A model generated the notes under the pieces. That model made no database searches. It had not been told where the DNA came from and saw only the letters and a list, made by a program, of their open reading frames with translations. The position numbers were made by a program, and so were the translations under genes. From Acridotheres tristis (lineage: Eukaryota > Chordata > Aves > Passeriformes > Sturnidae): DNA of 64,000 nucleotides. Positions 54,480 through 64,000 of the stretch are shown piece by piece (position 1 is the stretch's first letter; each line of letters begins with the position of its first letter). The stretch lies in NCBI GenBank assembly GCA_037013685.1, contig CM072886.1, forward strand, positions 92,023,922 through 92,087,921, given 5' to 3'.

Positions 54480-54960
54480 TAAAAACTGGTGTCAAAGCCT
54501 CTGAGGTCTTCACCGCTGCCAGGAAGGCGGCACCGCAGCATCCAACAGACTGCAGGGGCAGGAGCCACAGCCTCTGACTGTGGAACTGTTGAAATCAAAA
54601 GGTGCTGCACCAGAGAAGGGAGGGAGGGAGGGAGGGAGGAGACGGCCTTTGAACGCACACAGAAAATGGCTACAGGTACGGTCGAACAGCATAAGGAAAT
54701 TAACTTGGCCAAAACCTCTGCAGCCTCTCTTGTACCCCAGCGAGGATTGAATGCCCCTGGCTGCTCTGGCTCTGAACCTTTTGCAGTGAGTACCCGCTGC
54801 AGATCTCTTCTAAGAGGTTACCAGAATTACGGCTTCGAGCGAGACATGTCAGCACACATATCACGAGAGATGATTTCAAATAGATTTTCGCTGGTTGATT
54901 ATATAAACTATGCCTCTTATAGCTGGAATAACACCTCAAAGGCAATATAATGACGACATG
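54480..54960. promoter_or_regulatory. CpG-retaining block just 3' of TSHZ1, possible conserved element
   Basis: Over about 480 bases there are roughly 15 CpGs, for example in CTTCGAGCGAGAC near 54835, whereas most of the flank has about one per 100-200 bases. The block begins about 120 bp beyond the predicted TSHZ1 transcript end. A 153-codon plus-strand frame spans it, but that frame starts with GTG and shows no domain, so I do not call it a gene. It could be an enhancer, a small antisense promoter or an extended 3' UTR. Confidence 0.3.
54616..54641 (+). repeat. (GGGA)n microsatellite
   Basis: Six near-perfect GGGA units lie in the CpG-retaining block next to the TSHZ1 3' end. The G runs are regularly spaced, so this purine strand could in principle form a G-quadruplex or triplex. 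Confidence 0.9.
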
Positions 54961-55100
54961 ACAATGTATGTAAATCAAGAACTGCATGTGGGTTTATTTT
55001 ACACTTGAGAAAACAGTGGATTTAATTGTGTGAACCAAAATGTACTGTACAATATTAATGATAAAACATCAAAATGTATAATTCATAGTGCATTGCTTGC

Positions 55101-55116
55101 TTTATTTTTATTTATT
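55101..55116 (-). promoter_or_regulatory. TSHZ1: Cluster of AATAAA polyadenylation signals (distal)
   Basis: The plus strand carries TTTATT at 55101-55106, 55107-55112 and 55111-55116, giving three AATAAA hexamers on the minus strand. Cleavage would fall about 10-30 bases further along the transcript, around 55070-55090. CA dinucleotides and a T/G-rich stretch lie there. This is the best candidate for the main TSHZ1 transcript end. Confidence 0.6.
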
Positions 55117-55212
55117 TTTTTTTTGTCAGATAGTTCCTTTAAGTACATGCATCTGGAAAGATGCAGGTGCCAGTAAAATTCCTCTATTTATATCAAGCTG
55201 CAGGAACTAAAT

Positions 55213-55218
55213 TTTATT
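55213..55218 (-). promoter_or_regulatory. TSHZ1: Alternative AATAAA polyadenylation signal
   Basis: A canonical AATAAA on the minus strand lies about 100 bases before the distal cluster in the TSHZ1 sense. It could give an alternative 3' end. Its use cannot be judged from sequence alone. Confidence 0.4.
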
Positions 55219-55238
55219 CAAAAAGTGTGGTTTTACAT

Positions 55239-55246
55239 TATATACA
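55239..55246 (-). promoter_or_regulatory. TSHZ1: Pumilio-type element in the TSHZ1 3' UTR
   Basis: The minus strand reads TGTATATA, which fits the PUM1/PUM2 consensus UGUANAUA exactly. It lies near the transcript end, just before the AATAAA at 55213-55218. Such octamers also occur by chance, so conservation would be needed to call it functional. Confidence 0.35.
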
Positions 55247-56368
55247 CAGAAATTGAATATAAAATGACAATATAAAAAGTTAAAAGAGAAAGCATACAGC
55301 CAGAAGGTACAAAGAAAGTTGAACAGTTTAAAATGGTACGATATGTAACATGTATTTTTTTAAGCTGATGCTGGCAATTTACAAGGAACAGAATCCAACA
55401 TTTGCCCCATTTTTTTTTGTTTTCATTTACCAATGCAGCACACTATAGAAAGGTCAGCTTGTACCAAAGCTTAACATTTGTAAATAACTATAAACTGCAG
55501 TATTTTACAGGAAAAAAAAAATAAAGGAAAGAAAAGAGCATTTTTACATTTGTTTTAAATAACAGCTTGCATACTTTTTTTTTTCCTTTTGCCAAAAAGT
55601 GGCAATTCTCAGCATCCAGAGGGTTTGGGCATAGTGGCAACTTGGTTTGTTTTTTTTTTTTTTTTAATTATTATTAACTTATACAGTTGTGGCTTCCTAA
55701 CCCCTTGAGTACTACACAGCTCTCCTTCTTCCAAGGACTGCATGCACAATATCTTCACAAACCAGTTCTGCATTAAAAAAAAAAAAAAAAGGAAGCTCAT
55801 TCATTAAAAAAAAAGTCCTGCTTCCGACACAGCTCTTATTTGAATGAAATGCCTTTAAGCCTTTTGTTTTGTTTTGTTTTTCATTATTTACTTATTTAGT
55901 CACTGGGAAAGGCACAGAAATGCTATTACAGTTCTCAGAGGGTTAAAACTTGACACTACCAGGTTCTGTGACCTTTATTGTCATGGCAACTTTGTAATTT
56001 TAGGATGTCTCTTTATCATTGTTCTTTGTGTCTTTCTTTACGGCTAAATTAATGTCTCTCAATAGTGTCTCCTACTATATTCTACAAAAGATAGCTTAAC
56101 ATCAAGGACAGATGTTGAAAATAAAGGTCAGACTTTGACTCACAAAAAATAAAAACAGAAACAAAAAAATAACCATGCACAGATCAGACAAAGAGCATAT
56201 AAATATAACTACAAAATAAGTGTAAGAAAAACCAAGGTCCAGATAGGCAGTTCAGCAACAAAAGTAAGACTGATTTCAGAGGCTCAGGTCAGGCCTAGTG
56301 CAGTACTATGAAGAAGTTTAGTGCAATGTTCCTGTGGTCACTTGCATACCTGGCTGCTTACCTGGACG

Positions 56369-59300
56369 CTATTGTTTTTCTAACTCAGTTACATAGATCA
56401 GATGGTCCTCTGGGGACTTGCCATGTGTTTTACTAAGGTGCAGTTTGACTGCATGCTTGCTTGCAAAAGTTCGGTTACAGAGCTTACATTGGAATGTGGA
56501 GCCTAAGTCCTCCTCGGCAATTCCAAGTGAGCCCAAAGTCTTGTTTGTGAGGACTTTTGAAACATTCTGCTGTTCTTGAATCTGATTAAGTGGCAACTTT
56601 GACAGATCCTTCAAACTAAACCCTAGATGTGTCTCTAAGTGACTTATGTATGTAGAAGCAGTCCTGAACTGAGAGGCACAATCATTGCAAAAGAAAACAG
56701 GATGTCCTGTGTCCAAGTTCTTTAAAAATTTAGTTCCACCTGTCCTCCTTAACTGATACTTCACATTGGCCAGCCAGTGGCTAATTGTGGTCATGGAAAG
56801 ACCAGTAAACTTAGAGATGTGTACCCGCTCTTGTGGACCTAGGTCCGACATAATGTATTTGCCTTCTGGGGTCTCCCTCAAGCTGGAAGCAAACTGCGCT
56901 TGAAGGATCAGAAGATGCTGAGGGTTCCAGTTGGACTGCCTGCCCTTCCTCTTGTGTACTGGTGACAGTTCATCCAGAGCTTCCTCAAAACTGCTCCCAT
57001 CAGCATCAGACTTCTCTGACACGGTAGAGGGAGTTGAAGACTTGGGTGTCAAACGCCCCGTGAGGTTCTTCACCATATCAGAAATATCCAGCAGGGCACT
57101 CTCCCTGAGCGGGGACGAGGCAGAGTCAGCCACACTGGAAACAAGAGGCTTGTTTTTGGACTTAGTTAAATCAATAGGTTGATCGCTGTTCTCATAGTAA
57201 TACCTGTCAATAGCATCAGCCTGCTTGACTGGAGTGGTTGGGTAAATGGGTTTGTCCAACATGCTGTTACTAATTTTGTACAGCATGGCCAAAGGGTCCA
57301 GAGAAGGGCTTACTGGCTTAGAAATTTTGCCTAAGTGGGTATTCATAATGGACTGTAAAGCACTCAATGGATTAATGAAGGATGGCTCAGGTGAATGATC
57401 TGTGATAATTCCTAAATTGTTACAGCCATTTGCAACCTTTGTTTTAAGTGGCTCTGTACCATTTGGCGTATGTGCTTCTGCTGGACTATCCTTTTTGACC
57501 TTCTGAACTTCAGACTCAGAGCTCTTCTTTGGCTGCTGTTTGTTATTTATTTCTTCTGCTTTTGGGAAGTCCTTGTTTTCTTTAGCAGCAGGTGACATGG
57601 GTTTAACTGGAGAACTCTTCTCCTTCTCCAAAGGCTTCTCTTCCTTCTTCACGCTTATTTTACCTGTAACTTTCTCCACCAGTTCCTCCATAGCAGATAC
57701 ATTGCTCTTGTGAGGTGGAGGTGTGAGATTGCCCGGGGAATGGATGAGTGCGTTGTGTTCTGACGACAGTGATTTCACACTGCTTGCGTAGGATGGCTGC
57801 ATTTGAACGCTCTGCACCGCGGGCTGAAGGGGTTTGACTGTTCCTGGGAGCTGGTAAGCTGCATGAATACTGGGGTATCCTCCCCAGGAAGGAGCTCCAT
57901 TTTGGGCTTTGCTGATGGCTGTTGTCACTGTGTTCTCCAGGGATTTCAATATGTCTATTCCGCCTTTAGGACTATCATCTAGGTCCTCCTCTCTGAGGTA
58001 TTGATACAAAGTTGTTGGCTCAAATTTCTCTGTAGAGTCCTCACTCTCTTCTTTAATCTTTTTCTCTGTTTCAGTGACCACCAACTTTTCCTTCTCTAGG
58101 TCTTTCTTTTCCTCCGAGTTTGTGGAGCCCGCTGGGGAATCGGGCTGCTTTTTAATGTTGGAGGCTGGTAGCCTTGTATGGGTGGTGGGTGGAAGAGGTA
58201 TAGATTGTATTTTCTCCTCCACCACTGGGTCCAACACTAGCTGCTTGCCTTTTTTGGAAGCAGAATTGGTCACCTTCAAGAAATGACCGGTGACCATCAT
58301 GTGAGCAGTGAGCTGCTGCAAAGTATCATGGGAACTGCCACATTCCATGCATTTCAGTATTTGAGCTTTGCGTGCCTCAAACTGCCAAGTGTAGCTAGCA
58401 CCATTTTGATAGCCATAGCGGTTATTTGGAGTCACGTAGGGGTTGGCAGTTTTCTGATCCTTTGCAGACTCACCCAGCGAAGCTTCTGCCGTGATCCCTG
58501 TTGGTTCAGGTGAACAAGGCGAAGCCAAGTCCTGAAGTGCTCGCTTTTTGGTAGAAGGGACCAATTTGGTGATGGCTGGTACTGGCTCCTTCAGAGGCAC
58601 TTTCTGGTAATGTTTTGTTTTTATCATATGGACGCTGAGATCTTGCAAAGACTCAAACGAATGCCCACAGTACATGCACTTCAGCACTTTCTGGGCATCC
58701 TCTTTGCCTTCCATTTCCATAAGCGATCGTTTCCTAGGCTTTGACCACCGCTTGGTCTTATCAGCTTCTTTATCTCTGTTGTCATCACGGTAATGTCCAG
58801 TTTCATTCATGTGCACTGTTAGCTCCACCAGCGTGTCGTAGGCTGCACTGCAGTCTTTGCATCGGAACTTGCTGGCACCGGTGAACACAGACCCATAGAG
58901 TTTATTGTTCTGCCGGTAAAGCTGCACTGTGCTGAAGAGACTCGGCTCTGGGAGAAGTCCGTATGATGAGGTCTGCTGCAGAGTTTTAGCCAACGCAGCT
59001 TGGTGCCAGTCGTAACCCGAGCCACCACTGTTACTATTACTGTTACTGGTACTACTGGTGGTTGTACTGGTACTAGTGTTGGTACTGGCAGTACAAGTAC
59101 TCTGGGAATGGGCATTGGCGTCAGTACTGGTCGTGTTTTCATTCTGGCTGATTCCGTTGTTGCTGGTGGTTGGATTGGATTTTTTTAAGTCCAAAGCTAA
59201 ACTGGACCAGCAAGTCTCCGAAAGCAAATTTGCATACACAGCTTTTATTTGTGCCAGGCTGTCCTGTGGATAGGAAACATTGTCTGTGCACTGAGGATCC

Positions 59301-59553
59301 TCTTTCTCTTCTTTAGAGGAAGTGCTTTTGAAATGGGCCAGCTGATCGCTGTTTTCACTAAACGGCGAACCATAGCCTGCATCCTGATTAGTTGCAGTGC
59401 TGACTGGGGAGTTCTGGTAGCTTTGAGCCTCTTTGATCTCCGCTTCTTCATTGCACAAATACTCATTCTCCTGGATGTCCAGAGACAGCCCATCATCTTC
59501 CACGCTGTCTTCATCTATTTCTGCTGCTTTCAATTCTTCCTCAGGAACATATG
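56369..59553 (-). CDS. TSHZ1: Teashirt zinc finger homeobox 1, terminal coding exon (5' partial)
   Basis: Nuclear zinc-finger and homeodomain transcription factor of the teashirt family. The family acts mainly as a transcriptional repressor in developmental patterning. The exon runs from a split Ala codon at the acceptor (59553) to a TAG stop at 56369-56371 and encodes 1060 complete residues. Taking Leu at 59531-59533 as residue 1, there are three widely spaced C2H2 fingers with an H-x5-H ending: C225/C228/H241/H247, C286/C289/H302/H308 and C395/C398/H411/H417. A basic stretch at 261-270 is a likely nuclear localisation signal. PIDLT at 786-790 fits a CtBP-binding PxDLS/T motif. An atypical homeodomain lies at about 861-931 and contains HWLANVKYQL. 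Two C-terminal fingers follow: C949/C952/H965/H969 and C1016/C1019/H1032/H1037. The YVPEEELKAAEIDE start and the overall sequence match vertebrate TSHZ1 rather than TSHZ2 or TSHZ3. The TTG at 59533 is internal, because the frame continues upstream to the acceptor. The first exon, about 13-14 residues in known TSHZ1, lies beyond the window. There is no frameshift and no missing zinc ligand. Confidence 0.97.
59018..59137 (-). repeat. TSHZ1: Ser/Thr/Asn-rich low-complexity tract within TSHZ1 coding sequence
   Basis: Residues about 133-172 (Leu at 59533 as 1) are almost entirely Ser, Thr and Asn. They are encoded by imperfect ACT/AGT/AAC trinucleotide repeats and lie just before the conserved GYDWHQAALAKTLQQ block. 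Vertebrate TSHZ1 proteins have a Ser/Thr-rich linker here. I expect its length and sequence to vary between species, since the DNA has the structure of a coding microsatellite. The frame is kept throughout. Confidence 0.85.
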
Positions 59554-59600
59554 CTAAAATACAGGAGGGGAGATGGGGGGAAACAAGACAACGTTATTGA
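59554..59600 (-). other. TSHZ1: Splice acceptor and polypyrimidine tract of the TSHZ1 coding exon
   Basis: Read on the minus strand, a pyrimidine-rich run ends in TATTTTAG, with the AG at 59555-59554, directly before CA-TAT-GTT-CCT-GAG. Splicing here gives a phase-1 junction that completes an Ala codon (G|CA) before YVPEEEL. This agrees with the known TSHZ1 structure, in which a short first coding exon joins one giant exon. Confidence 0.9.
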
Positions 59601-59982
59601 ACAAGCTCATTTTACATGGCTCTGCTGCACTAAAAACAGTAACCATGAAGACAAATTTTGAAGATACATCCAAAACCCAAACTCACCATCATTCACACAC
59701 TCCTCCTATAAATCCACATGCTCTGTCATGGTTACAGTTTGATATCAGTGATACTGAAGAATAAACTTTGACTTCAGCAGTAAAATATGTGCCAGGACCA
59801 CAGTAAATACCGTAATATCAAAACTAAAATCAAACAAAGAGCCTACTAAACTAGTTTTTATCAACTTTAAAAATGGCCTTGTACTGAGTTATATTTACTG
59901 CACTACATATGTATGTGTAACACGTTGCAGCTGACCTGCATCCCTCAGACCATGACACTCAGAATCACTGACTTGACCAACT

Positions 59983-60234
59983 CTATTTTGTCAGTTCTGT
60001 CTTTTCTTGCAAACTGGCCTCAGCTACAGCTTCAGGGGCCATTTCTGTGTCACTGATACCTGACTCTAATGAAGCCATAGAGGGAAAGAGTGTCAGGTCA
60101 GCTGTTCCCAGGGTCTCCTGGTGTCTGGCTGTAGTGCGTCCATCTGAGAGCAGAACAGCTTTCATTTTTGAAAGGTGAAAAAAGAAGCAAGACCGATTGC
60201 TTTCTGAAATGGATAGGATGTAGTTTGCCTCCTG
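59983..60234 (-). other. Unassigned 83-codon open frame in the TSHZ1 intron
   Basis: On the TSHZ1 strand a frame is open from just after a TAA (60235-60237) to a TAG at 59983-59985. It has an internal ATG at 60163-60165. The last 60 residues are rich in Glu, Ala, Thr, Ser and Leu and read like a soluble protein tail, which is unusual next to the other small frames in this window. An AG at 60233-60232 could act as an acceptor, but its upstream sequence is purine-rich and weak. I do not recognise the peptide. A second frame over the same bases is also open, so chance remains the simplest explanation. Confidence 0.15.
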
Positions 60235-63200
60235 TTATGATCTGACGTGGGTCCTGCATTTACCATTTTGAAAAAAGCAGTCAGAAACTATAAGTGAATG
60301 CTAGAGATTAATTTCTGAAAGCAACAAACAAAAACCTTGAGATCTCCACTGCAGCTTGTTTACTGGCTCATGGAAAATATAAAACTTTGATATAGAATTG
60401 CTATCTGTGAAACTATATGATCTCACCAAACTATGTGTTTATCTATATCAAACTATTTGTTAAACTAGCAAATGTGATATTCATGAGCAGATGGCCATTA
60501 CATCAAAACACATTTACTCCAAGGGCTCAATTCACAGAAGTGACTTACATGTACCTAAGTGATAAATGTACACTTTCATTGCAAAGCAGAAAACATAGTT
60601 GTACACATTTCCCTCCAGTTTTGTAAAAGAAGCTTAAAAAAAATCACAATGCTAATGGAATGGAGATCATTTATAAGAATGTCAAGGTAGAAAATACGGA
60701 TTATGAACAATTTTCAGTAACTGAATAAAAAAGTGCCTCCTTGTCAAGTGAACTCTGCAGCAAGTGATGCTGAAATGTGTCCTGTGTCCTTTCATGGTAC
60801 AATACTGAAAGAAAGCCAGAAAAGAAGCACTTCTGTTCCAATGTGGTATGAAGAAAATACGTATTATCATGTTAACAAAGCTGAGGTCTTCTTCAACTGG
60901 GGGGAGCATAAGTACAAGTCGAGCTTTTTTTTGTACATAGTTGCTAATATATTCTGAAATGTCTTTCCTGAAAAATAAAAAGAATCTTCTTTCATTGTAA
61001 TATGAATACTCTTTGAAACATATTACGGTCAGTACTGCATTATGTATTCACCTTTGCAATTCAGTCTTAATGCAGCCCCTAACTGCTTCAGCCCGGTCTT
61101 TTAAGATGAAGCAAGAAAATACTCCATCTAGTACTGGGGTTGTACTGAGCCTTAAGATGTCCATTGTATTTTTCACCTGTCCCCTAAATGTCAGTATTTT
61201 CAGACGATAATTTGACCTTCTAGTTTTTAAAATATTCTAATCAGGGCCCAAACAGATAAATCAGACTCAAGTGTTATCTAATATGTTTAAAACGACAGGT
61301 GAGTACCAAGCACAATAAATAAAATTCAGAAATAATCCTGGAGTCAAAGGCCAGGAAAGTGCCAGAAAAGCATTGTAGAACCAGATGAAAATATTCTCCA
61401 ACAGGCATTTTATCCATAAAATGAAGACAGAATGCAGAAGTAGTAAGAGAATTCAGAAGGCAGTCAGCTTCCCTGTCTTGCAGCAATGCTGCTGTTGGAC
61501 GACTCTGCAGATATTTGAGGATGGTACGACCGCTGCAGTTCTGAACTCTAGGTACACACATAGAATTCACTCCCACAGCTGCAGTCCAGAATCTCTTAGC
61601 TCGCTCATTCAACACACCTGCTTGCAGTAATTACTAATAGCAAAAGACAATAAATTTTTAAGTTCAGAAAAGTGAAGAACAGTTAAAGAAGAGTATGGTT
61701 TCTAATTTTGAAATTATTTCTCAATAGAAAATAAACCCCTCTGAGACTTAAAATGCACAATAGCGGGCAGTTACCATCTGGCATTTTTATTAAAAAAAAA
61801 AACCAACAAAACAAGTACATGCTAAAAACTGAGAGGACACATATTTTGAGCTTTTATGAGCAGCTTTCTTCTCACTAACGACAGTGCAACTATGCCACTT
61901 TTCTCTAATTTTCACATCCCAATATTTTGGGATGCAAAAAACTGTTGTAAGATGCTGAATGTTCCGAGAGTGGATATAGTGTTTTGTAAGGATCCATATG
62001 AATTATTTGCTTATATCTCCTTACCTAATTCTAAATTGTATAAAAACATATTTTTATAATTGCTATACATAACCATCTATATATCTGCTTAAATAGAAAC
62101 TCTAATGATCCACTGCCATATCTTTTATTTTTCTTTATTTACTTATGGTGGTGTTTTCTCTTTTCTCATACTATTGCACTGTATCGTAAAAATGAAAAGG
62201 AGATAAACCACGCAAGAAACATTAAAACTACATGTAAGGTCCACGTTAAACTGCCAAAGCAAAGAAACCGAGTGTCAGGGTGAAATATCCATATTTTACT
62301 TACTTTTCCTACTCTTCGGTTTTGCTGAGACTGCTACACGATTGAGTTCACTCCCTTACCAACATATACTGCAATATAAGGGTGAAGAATGTACAAATAG
62401 CCAGAACTAAGATTTTCTACTATTTCAGAATTTAAGCCAGTTCTGAAAAAACCCTGAATGTTTATGATATGCACACTCACATGTATCTAAAGTAACAAAG
62501 AAATAATGCTTCTTAACAAAAAAGAGAATAATTTATCTGCAATGTTTAATTTCTATCACTGCAATAAAAAAATAGTCTATTTAACTCCTCTGGTTATCGT
62601 AGGATACAGACAATACCTGTTCATTCAAGACTACTAATGCTTATGAGATGAATAGCAGCACACTCAACATATGGTATTTTGCAAGGTCAGTGCAATTCTC
62701 TAACAGAAAAGGTTTCTGTAATAGCTAACACAGAAGCAAACAAAAGGAAGGATGTTAATGTCTAAAAACATGTACATTTTACTAAAATTCTCACAGAAAA
62801 TTGACAAATAAATAAAATTCAGTATTTTAGACACAGCAAAAATGTTCCTATTATAATTGCTTGCAGAGAGAAGTAATACATTCTGCCTTAAATAAAAACA
62901 TGAGATATTCAGATTCTAAATTATAAAAGGTAGATCAACAGACAGGTTTCAGACAACATATCTTTCTGTGACCGAGCAACTCTCAGCAATCTTTTCCAGG
63001 CATTCCTGCATCTGCAAAGATGCTGCTGGTTTACACATGTCCCAGAACCACACAAAAATATCAAGAGCAGATATAAGCAATGATCCTCCTCAACAATAAC
63101 TATATTCAAATCAAAAGAAATTACAGAACATAGTATCAGATTTTCTCTTCTTATTTGTGTCTGGACAGACTGAGGGAAATGCAAGGTGTGAAAGGGGGAA

Positions 63201-64000
63201 AAATCTTCAAATTCCAGACAACTGAAAATTAGGGGGAGCATTTTGTATTTCTTTTCTTCCTATTAAGTCTTGCTATTATTTTTTTTTTTTTTTTGCCTAT
63301 AAAATGTGCCTTCTGGATGCCAATGCTTCCCTATAGATATACTGTCATCTTTGAGCAGTGTTAAAAGCTGTGCATTCTAATCTAAGTGGACACGAGATGC
63401 TATATATTGTGCATGTGAGTAGCACAGCACATTGTGTTTGCTTCGGTGAGAATATTTACACTATAAATACACATCCATTGTTTGAAAAAGCAGACAGAGA
63501 TCTGAAATGTAAGGATGTGGTCAAAAATACAAATATTCTCACATAAAACCTTTCCACAACCTTGGAACTGTGCTTTTGAAGGAATCTGTCTCTGCAGAGG
63601 TATTCTTTTCCATTCAAAAAGGGATTCAACATTGAATAAATTATTTTGAAAAGCACCAAAAGTAATAATTGTATTTGGTTGTAATAGTCTACAAAATTAA
63701 ATGCAGTAAGCTCTTCAAGACCCAATTTTAAATCCTCCAAATATATAAATTTATTCAGAACAAGCACCTAAGCAGTGAAGGTCACAGTTTAGTAAAGGAA
63801 TTGAATACTGAAATAATTTTCACTGAAATACCTGTTTCATAGTTTTGACAAATAAAGATGGGTTTAGGTCTAAAATTCTTCACTAAATCAGGGCCTACTC
63901 TGTGACTAAACAATAATGGCACAATGTGAGTGTTCACCATTCTTCAACAGATGTATTGCCAGAGCTTCTAATATTTACCCAGCCAACAGGAGACAGCAGC

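Larger units (their letters stand above)
55085..56368 (-). other. TSHZ1: TSHZ1 3' untranslated region
   Basis: About 1.3 kb of AT-rich sequence follows the TAG stop in the TSHZ1 sense and ends near a cluster of AATAAA signals. It contains several homopolymer runs: T-rich on the plus strand at about 55649-55667 and 55862-55880, and A-rich at about 55773-55790. No open frame in it is plausible. The 3' boundary is inferred from the poly(A) signals and is not exact. An upstream signal at 55213-55218 could give a slightly shorter form. Confidence 0.7.
59554..64000 (-). other. TSHZ1: TSHZ1 intron, 3' portion
   Basis: This 4.4 kb stretch lies upstream of the acceptor in the TSHZ1 sense and continues past the window edge. 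It is AT-rich, with short homopolymers such as the poly-T at about 63280-63294. I see no match to the expected short basic first exon of TSHZ1, no clear CR1 copy and no RNA gene. The only item that stands out is an 83-codon minus-strand open frame, listed separately. Confidence 0.8.

Noticed and set aside
54489..54950. 153-codon plus-strand frame next to TSHZ1
   Set aside because: It begins with GTG, contains the GGGA repeat and shows no domain. I kept the region only as a CpG-retaining block.
56931..59557. Plus-strand frames antisense to the TSHZ1 exon
   Set aside because: They are shadows of the conserved minus-strand coding sequence. The zinc-finger and homeodomain matches are on the minus strand only.
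1..64000. CRISPR array, operon, prophage, tRNA or rRNA genes
   Set aside because: No regularly spaced identical repeats with unique spacers, no bacterial gene order and no RNA gene signature were found by eye on either strand.

Overview
This window is vertebrate nuclear DNA, almost certainly from a bird (or at least a sauropsid). It holds one recognisable protein-coding gene, the large terminal exon of TSHZ1 (teashirt zinc-finger homeobox 1), at 56369-59553 on the minus strand. The interspersed repeats include CR1 LINE 3' ends, which are typical of sauropsids. The rest is AT-rich non-coding sequence with mostly rare CpG, microsatellites and no operon structure. I see no bacterial, phage, CRISPR or viral system.

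Layout. Positions 1 to about 55080 lie downstream (3') of TSHZ1 and look like a gene desert. The many short open frames there are about the size expected by chance in this much DNA, and none has a recognisable domain. The desert holds a degenerate tandem array with a period of about 56 bp (1350-1721), two clear CR1 remnants (10022-10257 and 27240-27637), one CR1 tip (about 20600-20663), two MIR-like SINE remnants (9541-9620 and 45868-45960), a hairpin-shaped inverted repeat (44832-45043), several short perfect inverted repeats and several microsatellites. Some blocks keep many CpGs although they are AT-rich and repeat-free (12430-13130, 47560-47900, 54480-54960). These are my best candidates for conserved regulatory elements, but this is inferred from sequence character only.

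Positions of about 55085 to 56368 are the TSHZ1 3' UTR, with clustered AATAAA signals on the minus strand. Positions 56369-59553 are the coding exon. It carries five C2H2 zinc fingers, an atypical homeodomain and a CtBP-binding-type PIDLT motif. A splice acceptor follows at 59554-59555, so the apparent start at 59533, a TTG (Leu) codon, is not the true start. The true start is in an upstream exon beyond 64000. Positions 59554-64000 are intron with no convincing exon.

The window therefore contains a conserved developmental transcription factor and its 3' regulatory neighbourhood. I found no sign of a novel multi-gene system. The most notable unexplained items are the 56-bp array, the 48-bp-arm hairpin, the CpG-retaining blocks and an 83-codon open frame inside the TSHZ1 intron.
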